Origin: Flavobacterium sp. LHD-80
GTDB taxonomy: Bacteria > Bacteroidota > Bacteroidia > Flavobacteriales > Flavobacteriaceae
Direction of reading: 5' to 3'
Length of the DNA stretch: 64,000 nucleotides
Assembly (NCBI RefSeq): GCF_030929605.1
Contig: NZ_JAVFVS010000005.1
Location: 62,001 to 126,000 of the forward strand
Shown here piece after piece: positions 24,168 through 32,888 of the stretch (position 1 is the first letter of the stretch; the number at the start of each line of letters is the position of its first letter). A program made the position numbers and the translations under genes. A model generated the notes under the pieces. That model had not been told where the DNA came from. It ran no database searches and saw only the letters and a list, made by a program, of their open reading frames with translations.

Positions 24168-25598
24168 ATGGAACTAACAAGATTAATAGTAAAAGGAGGC
24201 GTTATTTCGCCAGGAGAACTGCGAGAAGTAGTAAATATTGCTTTAGACGAAGGTCTGGATTCCATTTCTTTTGGTTCTAGACAGGATATTATTTTCCCAA
24301 AAGGTTTTAAATCATTGCATAAAACCACTTTAGGAAAACATCATTTTGTATATCCAGATCAAAAAAGTGGCAATAATATCGTTTCCTCTTATGTTTCGAC
24401 AGATATTTTCAGAAACACCAATTGGCTAACCGGAAATAGGTTTTTATATGTTTTGGAAGAATTTAAAGAACAACCAAAACTAAAAGTCAACATAACCGAC
24501 CCGAAACAGCAATTAGTTCCTTTATTTACAGGGCATTTAAATTTTATCGCGTCAGAGCACGAAGATTATTGGTACTTGTACATTCGACTTCCAAAATGGG
24601 AGAAAATGGAAGTTTATCCTGTTTTAATTTACAGCTGGGATTTAGCTAAAATTTATTACGAAATTGAGAAAATTTCTGAAGAAGCTACTGTTGATATTGA
24701 ACTCCTTTTTACGTTAGTAAGCGAAGCTTTAGATACCAACAATCGCACAATTGACAAACCTTTAAATATTCCATTTTATCCTTTTCCGTACTACGAAGGA
24801 ATGAATAGACTGGGAATCGATCAATATTGGCTTGGACTTTATTGGAGAAACAATTTATATGATTTGGATTTTCTAAAAGAAATGTGCGATATCTGTTTCG
24901 AATGCAAAATCGGGAAAATATGTATCACGCCTTGGAAATCATTCATCATCAAAGGAATTCCGAAAGACCGAAAACTCGAATGGGAAAAATTCTTAGGCAA
25001 ACGAGGCATCAACGTTCGCCATTCTTTATTGGAATTAAATTGGCATTTGCCTGTGGCGATGGAATGGGCTCTTAATCTTAAAACTTTCTTGGTTCGAACG
25101 CTCGATCAATTCGACATTAGTACGTACGGATTGAATTTCGGAATTTCAGAATACAACCGTGATGGGCATTATTTCACATCAATTGTCATCGAAAAAAATG
25201 AACTTCCTGCCGCTTTAGAATCCATTAAAATCAGAGACACATATAATGTTTTATTTGCAAAGAATTTTGACCCGAATACGCGCGAATATATTGTGCATTC
25301 TCAAGATATTGACAAATTGGAACTTCCAACCATCTTAATCGAATTAAGCCGAAAATACTTCGACGAACTCGGAAATTCAACTTCAGAAACACCCGAAAAC
25401 ACACAGAAAAAAGAAAAACCACAATTAGACATTTACCAATGCCAAGAATGTCTGACACTTTATAAACCAGAATATGGAGATGAAAGCCAAGGCATTCCAA
25501 AAGGTATTTTATTTACAGATCTAGACGAAAACTATTGCTGTTCGTTATGTGAAGCGCCAAAAAGCAATTTTAAGATTTTAGAAATTATAAAGAATTAA
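24168..25598 (+). CDS. NiR/SiR-like protein with a C-terminal rubredoxin
   Basis: A 476-aa soluble protein. The N-terminal two thirds resemble the ferredoxin-like halves of siroheme nitrite/sulfite reductases (LIVKGGVISPGELREVVNIALDEGLDSISFGSRQDIIF) and include ICITPWKSFIIKGI near residues 256-269, like the CobG/SiR segment LTPWR. The C-x5-C and C-x3-C siroheme ligands of NirB are not seen; the only Cys cluster before the end is CDICFECKIGKIC near 243-255. The C-terminus is a rubredoxin: YQCQECLTLY near 421 and CCSLCEAPK near 455. Position after the nitrate reductase suggests an electron carrier or assembly partner. Rubredoxin domain is firm; function is inference. Confidence 0.8.
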   Translation: MELTRLIVKGGVISPGELREVVNIALDEGLDSISFGSRQDIIFPKGFKSLHKTTLGKHHFVYPDQKSGNNIVSSYVSTDIFRNTNWLTGNRFLYVLEEFKEQPKLKVNITDPKQQLVPLFTGHLNFIASEHEDYWYLYIRLPKWEKMEVYPVLIYSWDLAKIYYEIEKISEEATVDIELLFTLVSEALDTNNRTIDKPLNIPFYPFPYYEGMNRLGIDQYWLGLYWRNNLYDLDFLKEMCDICFECKIGKICITPWKSFIIKGIPKDRKLEWEKFLGKRGINVRHSLLELNWHLPVAMEWALNLKTFLVRTLDQFDISTYGLNFGISEYNRDGHYFTSIVIEKNELPAALESIKIRDTYNVLFAKNFDPNTREYIVHSQDIDKLELPTILIELSRKYFDELGNSTSETPENTQKKEKPQLDIYQCQECLTLYKPEYGDESQGIPKGILFTDLDENYCCSLCEAPKSNFKILEIIKN

Positions 25599-25642
25599 TT
25601 GTTTCATAATAATTTTAAGAAGCTAATTCCCGCTGTCCTTCC

Positions 25643-25879
25643 AATCTTTTGTGTCTCGTTTTGGAACGAGACACAAAAGGATTTTCCCTCTCATCGGGGC
25701 TAGAGCACTCGTTTTCAAAAGAACTTATTTGAAATGTTTCATGTTTCATGTTTCATGTTTCATGTTTCATGTTTCAGGTTTCAGGTTTAAAGTTTCAGGT
25801 TTTCGCTAACGCTTGTCAGGCTGAGCGAAGTCGAAGCCCGATTCCAATTGGAGCGCCATTCGACTCCGCTCAGGGTGAC
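25643..25879. repeat. Repeat-filled gap: hairpin, GTTTCAT heptads and a palindrome
   Basis: Three parts. A hairpin with arms 25643-25660 and 25665-25683 (TTGTGTCTCGTT stem) is preceded by GCTGTCCTTC and followed by GCACTCGTTTTCAAAAGAA, endings seen also near 9551 and 12894. Then six perfect tandem copies of TGTTTCA (25735-25776) and a degenerate one. Then a 65-bp palindrome 25815-25879 (GTCAGGCTGAGCGAAGTCG stem, loop with CCAATTGGAGCG), the inverse-oriented relative of 24049. No gene is seen from 25599 to 26190. Confidence 0.85.
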
Positions 25880-26190
25880 ATTAGTTTGTTTCAAGTTTCT
25901 GGTTTCATCTTGCATCTTGTCTCTTGCCTCTTTCAGAACTCACAATTAACAATTCACAAATCACCATTAACAATTAATAATCATACCTCTTTTTTCCAAG
26001 TAGAATTGTTAAGAGATTTTGTTTTTTATTTTGACCAAAAAACACAAATATTTAAATTCCAGTCAGTTAACATTAAAATTTAACTAAAAACTTAACATTG
26101 GGAGACTTGTTTTATAATTATCTTTACTTAACTGTAAATTAACAATTTAGTTACATTGTTAATATTAATCTTCTTAAAAGCACTATAAAT

Positions 26191-26865
26191 ATGGAAAACA
26201 AACCCGAAGAGACAAATCCGGAAAAAATCGATTCTCCAAAAACTGAAACCGCTCAACCTGTTGCCGATACTGCAAAACCAGCAAATACACCTGTAAAAAA
26301 AGCACCGGTTCGTAAAGCTCCAGTAAAAACAACGACAGCGGCAAAACCAGCAGCTTCAACAACTGCAAAACCAGCAGTGGCAAAAGCTCCTGCAGCTACT
26401 GTAAAAAAGACAGCTACAACATCTACAGCAAAAACACCTGCTAAAGCTGTAGTAAAAACTGTTGCAGCAACTTCACCAAAACCAACTGTTAGAAGAGCTC
26501 CAGCTAAAAAAGTCTTAACTCCAGCTGCAAAGCCAGAGGAAAAAACAGCAGTTGCTCCAGCATCGGTTACTGAATCAAAAGAAGAAAATACTAACCAGGC
26601 AGTTAAAACTGAAAAAGACAAAGCTGCTAAAAAAGCCAAAAAAGTGAAAGATAAAGAAAAGGAAAAAGAGAAAAAGAAAGCCGCTAAGAAAAAAGACAAG
26701 GCTAAAAAAGATAAAAAGAAAGAGAAAGCTAAAAAAGCAAAACAAAAAGCTGCTGCTAAGAAAAAAGAAAAAGCTAAAAAAGCAAAGGAAAAAGCGAAAG
26801 CTAAAAAAATTGCTAAAAAGAAAGCTAAAGCTCAAAAAAAGGCAAAAGCTAAAAAGAAAAAATAA
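26191..26865 (+). CDS. Lys/Ala/Pro-rich histone H1-like protein
   Basis: A 224-aa protein of extreme composition. Residues 1-30 are acidic and polar; 30-130 are Ala/Pro/Lys/Thr repeats with K-x-P/A-A-x-K units (KKAPVRKAPVKTT); from about 140 to the end it is almost only Lys, Ala and Glu in KKAKxKxKK units ending KAKKKK. No signal, no membrane segment, no folded domain. This resembles eukaryotic H1 tails and bacterial AlgP/HctB/Hc1-type DNA-binding proteins, so nucleoid binding is the best guess. The reverse strand has a long open frame only because Lys/Ala codons lack stop complements. A terminator follows at 26888. Confidence 0.8.
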   Translation: MENKPEETNPEKIDSPKTETAQPVADTAKPANTPVKKAPVRKAPVKTTTAAKPAASTTAKPAVAKAPAATVKKTATTSTAKTPAKAVVKTVAATSPKPTVRRAPAKKVLTPAAKPEEKTAVAPASVTESKEENTNQAVKTEKDKAAKKAKKVKDKEKEKEKKKAAKKKDKAKKDKKKEKAKKAKQKAAAKKKEKAKKAKEKAKAKKIAKKKAKAQKKAKAKKKK

Positions 26866-26887
26866 TTATTGAGAAAGGTTTGACTTT

Positions 26888-26907
26888 AAAAAGGTTGAAC
26901 CTTTTTT
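26888..26907 (+). terminator. Terminator of the histone-like gene
   Basis: Stem AAAAAGGT-TGA-ACCTTTTTT followed by GTTTC, 22 bp after the stop codon. Confidence 0.8.
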
Positions 26908-26930
26908 GTTTCAAGACGGTTTTCATAAAG

Positions 26931-27036
26931 TTTGTCATTCCGAGGAACGAGGAATCTCCACAAGAAGCTCCGCATGCAAAATCGCCAATCTTTGTAGAGC
27001 TACTTGCGGAGATTCCTCGTTCCTCGGAATGACAAA
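26931..27036. repeat. Dispersed palindromic element, copy with GTCATTCCGAGGAACGAGG arms
   Basis: A 106-bp perfect-armed palindrome whose stem differs from copy 1 at several positions (TTCCGAGGAACGAGGAATC), each change matched on the other arm. The loop ATCGCCAATCTTTGTAGAGC is retained. A half fragment, CACTCAGCCTGACAA, follows near 27065. Confidence 0.9.
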
Positions 27037-27114
27037 ACTATGTGGCTAAATAAGACTTAGACTTCACTCAGCCTGACAATTCACAATTAACAATTCACAA
27101 TTAATAATTAATTT

Positions 27115-28122
27115 TCACCCTCCAATCGCAATCATACTGCGATTATCAAAATGTTTCGCAGGATCGTCCATTTCATCAATTGTAACCATTCCTGCGCGAA
27201 CTTTCTTTTTATTATGAATCGATGCTGAAATCAAATCCGTAATCGATTCTCCATTTCTAAAAGCGGTCAATAAATCTGTTTCAGAATTTGAGAAAAGACA
27301 ATTCTTGATTTTCCCGTCGGCCGTTAAACGGATTCGGTTACAACTATCACAAAACGGATTTGTAATCGAACTTATAATTCCGAAATCACCTTGAAAATCT
27401 TTTATTTTATAATTTCTCGAAGTATAGTTTTTTTCGTCTTCAAGTTTCTGAATTTCATCAGCTGAAAATGCATTTCCGACTAAAGATAAAATCTCCTTTT
27501 GCGAAACCATTTTGCTTCTGTCCCACTCATTTCCTGCAAACGGCATAAACTCAATAAAGCGAACAGAAATTGGCAGAAATTGAGTCAGTTTTACAAAATC
27601 AACAATTTCATTATCATTAAAACCTTTCATCAAAACGACATTCACTTTCACTTGAAAATCGTTATTCAGAAGCAAATGCAGATTATCAACAACCTTCTCA
27701 AACTGATTTCTGAGCGTTATAGAAGCAAATTTAGACGAAACCAAAGTATCTAAACTCAAATTGATCTTTTTGATTTTAAACTGTTTTAAAACATTAATAT
27801 GACGGTCAATTAAAATTCCGTTTGTAGTTATCGAAAGTGAGATATCTAAGGTTGCTAATTTTGAAACAATTTCTGGAAAATCTTTTCTTAGTAAAGGTTC
27901 TCCGCCTGTTAATCTAATTTTGTCAACACCATTTTGCACGAAAGTCTGAGCGATACCAAAAATCTCATCAGCCGTCATTAAACTGGCTTTTGGAGAAAGC
28001 GCAATTCCGTCAGCCGGCATGCAATACGTACAACGCAGATTGCATTTTTCCAGCAACGAAATACGCAAGTAATTGTGTTTGCGTCCAAAACCGTCCGTCA
28101 AAATTGTGTTAGAGGCTGTCAT
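27115..28122 (-). CDS. moaA: GTP 3',8-cyclase, molybdopterin biosynthesis
   Basis: A 335-aa radical SAM enzyme that with MoaC converts GTP to cyclic pyranopterin monophosphate, the first step of molybdenum cofactor synthesis. The radical SAM motif is CNLRCTYCMP (residues 27-36, C-x3-C-x2-C in EKCNLRCTYC). The second [4Fe-4S] site is seen in CDSCNRIRLTADGKIKNC near residues 259-276. It ends with the double Gly (AIGG) important for activity. Its start overlaps the 3' end of moaCB by 14 bp, so it is translated as part of the minus-strand Moco operon. Confidence 0.96.
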   Translation of the reverse strand: MTASNTILTDGFGRKHNYLRISLLEKCNLRCTYCMPADGIALSPKASLMTADEIFGIAQTFVQNGVDKIRLTGGEPLLRKDFPEIVSKLATLDISLSITTNGILIDRHINVLKQFKIKKINLSLDTLVSSKFASITLRNQFEKVVDNLHLLLNNDFQVKVNVVLMKGFNDNEIVDFVKLTQFLPISVRFIEFMPFAGNEWDRSKMVSQKEILSLVGNAFSADEIQKLEDEKNYTSRNYKIKDFQGDFGIISSITNPFCDSCNRIRLTADGKIKNCLFSNSETDLLTAFRNGESITDLISASIHNKKKVRAGMVTIDEMDDPAKHFDNRSMIAIGG

Positions 28123-29023
28123 GGTTTTTACCTTTTAAAATATGAAAAACATGCATTACATGCGGAAAAACAGCGTCCATCGATTCTCTTACTCCATTTG
28201 TAGATCCTGGTAAAGCCAAAACTAGGCTTTTCCCTAAAGTTCCAGCAACACTTCTTGAAAGCATTGCATACGGCATTCGCTGCTGTCCATAATTACGAAT
28301 TGCTTCTTCGATTCCCGGAATTCTGCTTTCTAAAATTGGTTCTAAAGCTTCTGGCGTTACATCTCTTGGTGATAATCCAGTTCCGCCCGTAAAAATCACC
28401 AGCTGATTATCTTTGGCGAAAGCCTTAGTTTTCTCTTGAATAATATCTAATTCATCTGGAATAATTTCATAATGAGAAGTTTCTACTCCATAAGAATCTA
28501 GTTTCTCTACAATCGTTTTTCCAGAACGATCTTCTTTATCACCAGCAAAAACCGAATCAGAACAAACAAAAACCGCCGCTTTTATCGCATTCGGAAATTT
28601 ATTTTTAAAAGACGATTTTCCGCCTTCTTTATTGATTAATTTGATGGTTGAAATTTCGATTTCTTTATCAATTGGTTTCAGCATATCGTACATGGTCAGC
28701 GCAACAATCGATGCGCCGTGCATGGCTTCAACCTCAACTCCGGTTTTATACACCGTTTTTACATTGAAAATTATCTGAATTTCTAAACCTTCGATTATAT
28801 ATTCCACCGAAGTAAATTCAATCGGAATTGGGTGACAATCTGGAATCGATAAGTGCGTGTTTTTTACCGCAAACAATCCTGCCGTTTTTGCCATTTCGAG
28901 TACATTTCCTTTTGGCACAAGATTATTTACCACAGCATCAATTGTTTCCTGTCTGCTGACTTTTACAATTGCAGTTGCAGTAGCTTTTCTTAATGTACTT
29001 ATTTTATGCGTAATATCTACCAT
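28109..29023 (-). CDS. moaCB: MoaC-MoaB fusion, bifunctional Moco biosynthesis protein
   Basis: A 304-aa fusion. Residues 1-145 are MoaC (cyclic pyranopterin monophosphate synthase): KNTHLSIPDCHPIP and EAMHGASIVALTMYDMLK are its conserved active-site segments. Residues 150-304 are MoaB/MogA-like (molybdopterin adenylyltransferase fold): VFVCSDSVFAGDKEDRSG, the FTGGTGLSPRDVTPEA loop and LALPGSTNGVRESMDAV. The two activities are not consecutive in the pathway. MoaC-MoaB fusions are known in Bacteroidota. Start is coupled to moaE by TAATG overlap (stop TAA, start ATG sharing one base). Confidence 0.93.
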   Translation of the reverse strand: MVDITHKISTLRKATATAIVKVSRQETIDAVVNNLVPKGNVLEMAKTAGLFAVKNTHLSIPDCHPIPIEFTSVEYIIEGLEIQIIFNVKTVYKTGVEVEAMHGASIVALTMYDMLKPIDKEIEISTIKLINKEGGKSSFKNKFPNAIKAAVFVCSDSVFAGDKEDRSGKTIVEKLDSYGVETSHYEIIPDELDIIQEKTKAFAKDNQLVIFTGGTGLSPRDVTPEALEPILESRIPGIEEAIRNYGQQRMPYAMLSRSVAGTLGKSLVLALPGSTNGVRESMDAVFPHVMHVFHILKGKNHDSL

Positions 29024-29454
29024 TAACTATTTTGTTTCCAAGTGAATGTATCGTTTTCAAACATTTCTTTTCCAAAAATCGGAACATCGGTTTTTATCCA
29101 GTTTACAATCGCTTCAGTAGCTTCATAAACTTGTTTTCTGCGTGTTGCCGAAACAAATACAAACAAACAAATTTCGCCTGCTTTTACCACACCTAAACTG
29201 TGATAAATATGCATACAAGTTAAATCGAATTTAGCAAAAGCTTTTTCTCGAATTGTGTGCAAAGCTTCATTTGCCATGTCTGTGTAAGCAGAATAATCAA
29301 TCGCAACGACTGTATTATCATGAATTACATCGGCACGAACTTGCCCTAAAAATATATTATGCGCCCCAATTGTATGTTTTGATTGGTGTTTTGCGATTGA
29401 CTCGGCTATAAATTCAGGAGCAATTGGTCCTTCTACAAATACATTTTTACTCAT
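29023..29454 (-). CDS. moaE: Molybdopterin synthase catalytic subunit
   Basis: A 143-aa MoaE, which with the MoaD thiocarboxylate inserts the dithiolene sulfurs to form molybdopterin. Conserved features: FLGQVRADVIHDNTVVAIDYSAY near residues 36-58, the IYHSLGVVKAGE block near 82-93 and the Lys-rich ATRRKQVYEATEAIVNWIKTDVPIFGKE stretch near 101-128, which holds the active-site Lys residues. It overlaps moaCB by one base. Confidence 0.95.
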   Translation of the reverse strand: MSKNVFVEGPIAPEFIAESIAKHQSKHTIGAHNIFLGQVRADVIHDNTVVAIDYSAYTDMANEALHTIREKAFAKFDLTCMHIYHSLGVVKAGEICLFVFVSATRRKQVYEATEAIVNWIKTDVPIFGKEMFENDTFTWKQNS

Positions 29455-29467
29455 TTTTTCTATAAAT

Positions 29468-30133
29468 TTACCCCATTACAGACTTTACATCTGTACCACT
29501 TGTTTTTTTGCTTTCAATAACTTCAATTTTTTCTTCAGAATGAATTTTAATACTATCTGAAAATAAAAAATAAAAACCAGTAACCCATATTACTACCAAG
29601 GTTATGAATACATATTTTACATTAAATTTAGCCCCCTTTTTCAGAAATAAGGGAATTAAACAAAAAGCAACAAATGAATTCCACATTATTGAAAATATTA
29701 AAACTCCTGCGATAGAATTGTTAATACCTTTAATAATTATGGCTTCAGAATTATTGTCTGGATTAACGAACACAGAAATTTTCTTTGCATTTTCTAATTT
29801 AGAAAATAACGCAACATGCTCTTCTCCATTGCCACCTGAATATCCAATGGCAATTTTATGTCCCAAAAATTCTTTGTTACCAATTTTATATTTATAGCCA
29901 ATTTTGACTTCGTATATGCCATCACCACCCTCGTTATCATTATCGTAATCCAACTTTATATGCGCTACAGTAGCGGTAACTTTAGTCCAATCTTTTATTT
30001 TTTGAGAATTGTAAATATTATTTAAACTATAAATTAAAATCCCAATACCAACCAATACAAATGGCAGAAAAAATAATCCAATACAACCATAACCTTTCAT
30101 TTTAGTGACAATCCAAGTATCATTTTCTGTCAT
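29468..30133 (-). CDS. DUF3592-type membrane protein inside the Moco operon
   Basis: A 221-aa protein with an N-terminal TM helix (IGLFFLPFVLVGIGILIYSL), an extracytoplasmic beta-rich region with IKDWTKVTATV...IGYKYKIGNKEFLGH and VFVNPDNNSEAII, then two TM helices (ISIMWNSFVAFCLIPLFL-like and VFITLVVIWVTGFYFLF). This is the DUF3592 layout. No molybdenum role is known for the family, yet it sits between moaE (13 bp) and moeB (29 bp) in the same direction. Function unknown; could be a recent insertion into the operon. Confidence 0.75.
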   Translation of the reverse strand: MTENDTWIVTKMKGYGCIGLFFLPFVLVGIGILIYSLNNIYNSQKIKDWTKVTATVAHIKLDYDNDNEGGDGIYEVKIGYKYKIGNKEFLGHKIAIGYSGGNGEEHVALFSKLENAKKISVFVNPDNNSEAIIIKGINNSIAGVLIFSIMWNSFVAFCLIPLFLKKGAKFNVKYVFITLVVIWVTGFYFLFSDSIKIHSEEKIEVIESKKTSGTDVKSVMG

Positions 30134-30162
30134 AAATTAATGTCATCTACTGATGTTTATAT

Positions 30163-31230
30163 TTATACTTTTATTTTTTCAACTAGTTGTTTCATTGCCA
30201 AAACGCCTCCAGCAATACTTTTTACATTTTTAAATTGATGTTTTTGAAGCAATTCTGTTGCAATTTTACTTCTTATTCCAGATTGACAGAAAATATAAAT
30301 CTCTTGATTTTTATCCAATTTATCAATTTCATTCTCTAAATGCATCAATGGAATATGAACTTGATTTTTTAAACCCATTTTTGGCAATTCGTCTTCATTT
30401 CTAACATCCAAAAATAAAACTTCATCCTTATTTATTTCTTCTAAAATAGATTCAAAACTTATTTCTTCAATTTCAGTTTTATTGTATTTTTCTTCGAATG
30501 TTTCTCTGCTAATCTTTTGAAGATTATTTTTATCGAAATCAAACTTCTGTTGTTCGTTCTTCAAAATATTGTAAACCAATATTTTTCCGCTTAAAACTTC
30601 TCCAATTCCGAGAATCATTTTCAAAACTTCATTTGCCTGAAGCATTCCAATAATTCCAACCGAAATTCCAATTACGCCGGCATCTTCACAATTTAAAGCA
30701 TTCGCGTTTTCATCTGGATACAAACATCTGTACGTTGGTCCGTTTTGATAATTAAAAACCGAAACTTGTCCCTGAAATCTAAAAATCGATCCGTAAACCA
30801 TTGGTTTATTGGTTGCCAAACAAGCATCGTTTATTAAATATTTAATCGAAATATTATCTGTTGCGTCAACAATAATATCATATTTTTCAAATAACGAAAT
30901 AGCATTTTTTCCTGATAATTTTTCAGAAAAAGAGTCTACTTCAATTTCAGGATTTAATTCGGAAATCATCAATTTTGCTTCTTCAGCTTTCGATTTTCCA
31001 ACAGCCGAAGTTTTGTAAATTACCTGACGATGTAAATTTGAAATTTCGACAATATCATCATCCACAATTCCAATTTTCCCAACTCCCGCCGAAGCCAAAT
31101 AAGGCAGAATTGCAGCGCCCAAACCTCCGGCACCAATTACCAAAACTTTTGATTTCGATAATTTTTGCTGGCCTTCCGCTCCTATTTCAGGAAGTATGAT
31201 TTGTCGGTTATATCGGTTATTTGAATTCAT
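30163..31230 (-). CDS. moeB: MoeB/ThiF-type adenylyltransferase with C-terminal rhodanese
   Basis: About 355 aa from the preferred start at 31230 (MNSNNRYNRQIILPEIG); an upstream in-frame ATG at 31275 lies within moaD and adds 15 unlike residues. It activates the MoaD C-terminus by adenylylation. Visible: the ATP-binding KVLVIGAGGLGAAILPYLASAGVG, the IVDDDIVEISNLHRQVIY motif and CEDAGVIGISVGIIGMLQANE. Zinc Cys of E. coli MoeB are not all present (only TYRCLYP and NCEDAG). The C-terminal rhodanese domain has an active Cys in IYIFCQSGIRS, so sulfur transfer may be built in, as in MOCS3. The start is 4 bp after the moaD stop. Confidence 0.9.
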   Translation of the reverse strand: MNSNNRYNRQIILPEIGAEGQQKLSKSKVLVIGAGGLGAAILPYLASAGVGKIGIVDDDIVEISNLHRQVIYKTSAVGKSKAEEAKLMISELNPEIEVDSFSEKLSGKNAISLFEKYDIIVDATDNISIKYLINDACLATNKPMVYGSIFRFQGQVSVFNYQNGPTYRCLYPDENANALNCEDAGVIGISVGIIGMLQANEVLKMILGIGEVLSGKILVYNILKNEQQKFDFDKNNLQKISRETFEEKYNKTEIEEISFESILEEINKDEVLFLDVRNEDELPKMGLKNQVHIPLMHLENEIDKLDKNQEIYIFCQSGIRSKIATELLQKHQFKNVKSIAGGVLAMKQLVEKIKV

Positions 31231-31234
31231 GTTT

Positions 31235-31471
31235 TTATCCTCCAGCAAATGGTGGCAATAAAGCAACAATATCACTGGCTTGCAACTGATATTCTTGTGT
31301 TTTTGAAACTATTTTTTGATTTACCGCAACGCTGAAAGTTAGTGATTCAAATGCATATTTTTCGTCTAAATCCTGCAATACTTTTTGCAGTGATACTTCA
31401 GAAAAAGATAACTTTTCGAATTCACATTTTGTCTTTTCAGCTACAGCTCCAAAATATTTAATCTCGATCAT
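31235..31471 (-). CDS. moaD: Molybdopterin synthase sulfur carrier subunit
   Basis: A 78-aa ubiquitin-like protein, ending ALLPPFAGG. The C-terminal Gly-Gly is thiocarboxylated and gives sulfur to MoaE. The N-terminus MIEIKYFGAVAEKTKCEFEKL is typical of MoaD. It lies 2 bp after the SUMT gene and 4 bp before moeB, so tight coupling with its activating enzyme is expected. Confidence 0.95.
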   Translation of the reverse strand: MIEIKYFGAVAEKTKCEFEKLSFSEVSLQKVLQDLDEKYAFESLTFSVAVNQKIVSKTQEYQLQASDIVALLPPFAGG

Positions 31472-31473
31472 TT

Positions 31474-32262
31474 TTATAAATTTAAATTCTGAAAAATAAA
31501 TTCGTCATCAAAATGCTCCCAAAAATATTCTGTCAATTTCGATGTATTTTTCACTACTTCGCCAATCACAATTATGGCAGGCGATGAAATATTATTTTCG
31601 GACACCAATTTAGTAATTGTGTTTATAGTTCCGATTACTTTTTGCTCGGAATTTTTCGTTCCGTTCTGAATTATCGCAATTGGAAGATCGTCATTTCTGT
31701 TTTCTTGGTAAATCGAAATAATTTCCTCCAATTTATGCATTCCCATCAAAATAACCACCGTCGCCGCCGATTTTGAAGCCAAATGTACATCTTTTGATAA
31801 TTCATGATTCGAAGTTGTTCCAGTAATAACCCAAAAACTTTCGGCGATTTTACGTTGTGTCAAACTGATTCCTGCAGCAGCCGGAACACCTAAAGCCGAA
31901 GAAATTCCAGGAACGACAGCGGTTTCTAATCCAAATTGTACAGCATAATCAATTTCCTCGCTTCCTCTTCCAAAAACAAAAGAATCACCACCTTTTAAGC
32001 GTACTACATGACCGAAACGATTTGCCATCGAAACAATCAATTCGTTAATTTGATCTTGCGTATAAGCGTGGCAACCCAAACGTTTTCCAACAAAAACAAT
32101 TTCCGCATTTGAGGCATATTCTAATAATTCTTCGTTAACTAAAGCATCGTATAAAACAACATCGGCGCTTTCTAAAGCTTTGATTGCCTTTAATGTAATC
32201 AATTCAACATCGCCTGGACCTGCGCCTACAATAGTCAATTTTGGTGTTTTTAAATTTCGCAT
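31474..32262 (-). CDS. cobA: Uroporphyrinogen-III C-methyltransferase (SUMT)
   Basis: A 262-aa SAM-dependent methyltransferase that makes precorrin-2, the precursor of siroheme. Motifs: LTIVGAGPGDVELITLKAIKAL near residue 8, VLYDALVNEELL near 36, VRLKGGDSFVFGRGSEEIDY near 86 and the PGISSALGVPAAAGISLTQR block. The siroheme-requiring enzyme in this window is NirB (6750), which explains a SUMT in the nitrate/Moco cluster. It is the single-domain form without the CysG dehydrogenase/ferrochelatase part; that function must be elsewhere. Confidence 0.94.
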   Translation of the reverse strand: MRNLKTPKLTIVGAGPGDVELITLKAIKALESADVVLYDALVNEELLEYASNAEIVFVGKRLGCHAYTQDQINELIVSMANRFGHVVRLKGGDSFVFGRGSEEIDYAVQFGLETAVVPGISSALGVPAAAGISLTQRKIAESFWVITGTTSNHELSKDVHLASKSAATVVILMGMHKLEEIISIYQENRNDDLPIAIIQNGTKNSEQKVIGTINTITKLVSENNISSPAIIVIGEVVKNTSKLTEYFWEHFDDEFIFQNLNL

Positions 32263-32267
32263 AGTCT

Positions 32268-32840
32268 TTAGATTAAATTGATATTCAAATCGTTTAATTC
32301 GTCAGCCGAATTAACATTGGTTAAATGAAAGTTTTCGCTTTCTTCTATATTGATAATTTGATGTGGCATTTTAGCTAACAAATCCATCATTTTTAATTCG
32401 TTTGAATCGATTGCTTCTTTGATAATTGGAACAATTTTTTTCGAATAAATTCCGATTAACGGATGCGTTTTACTTTCGGATGCGAAAACTGTAATTCCAG
32501 CTTCTTCTGTATGCTTTGAAATCAATTCCTGCAATAACTCGGTTGAAATTAGCGGAATATCGCAGCTTAAAATCAAATTAAATTCGGTTTCAGAATGTGA
32601 TAAAGCGGTGTAAATTCCGCCCAGCGGACCTTTATCTAAAATTAAATCTGGTATTTTGTCGTACTCCAAATAATCATATTCTTTTGAAGCCGTAATCAGT
32701 TTTATTTTATCTGTAATTGGCAAAATCGCCTGAATAATATGTTCAATAAATGGTTTATCCTGAAACAATACTAATCCTTTTTCAGACTGCATTCTGGAGC
32801 TTTTTCCTCCGCAAAGAATAAATACTGTTAGTGTTTCCAT
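32268..32840 (-). CDS. mobA: Molybdenum cofactor guanylyltransferase
   Basis: A 190-aa nucleotidyltransferase that attaches GMP to molybdopterin, needed for the bis-MGD enzymes at 20479 and 36643. Conserved N-terminal loop: FILCGGKSSRMQSEKGLV (residues 7-24), then DLILDKGPLGGIYTAL near 64-79 and LSCDIPLIS near 90-98 with the metal Asp. It lies 5 bp upstream of the SUMT gene. Confidence 0.93.
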   Translation of the reverse strand: METLTVFILCGGKSSRMQSEKGLVLFQDKPFIEHIIQAILPITDKIKLITASKEYDYLEYDKIPDLILDKGPLGGIYTALSHSETEFNLILSCDIPLISTELLQELISKHTEEAGITVFASESKTHPLIGIYSKKIVPIIKEAIDSNELKMMDLLAKMPHQIINIEESENFHLTNVNSADELNDLNINLI

Positions 32841-32888
32841 AGTTTTTTATTTCAGGTTTTTCTTTGTTTCAGGTTTCAAGTTAATTTT

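Noticed and set aside
24005-24328. Minus-strand frame between nitrate reductase and rubredoxin protein
   Set aside because: It is mostly the palindromic element and the start of the next gene read backwards.
25748-26083. 111-codon frame starting MFHVSCFMFQVSG
   Set aside because: Translation of GTTTCAT repeats and a palindrome; no coding signal.
26253-26835. Long minus-strand frames over the histone-like gene
   Set aside because: They are complements of Lys/Ala repeats (Phe/Ser/Ala-rich nonsense), not independent genes.
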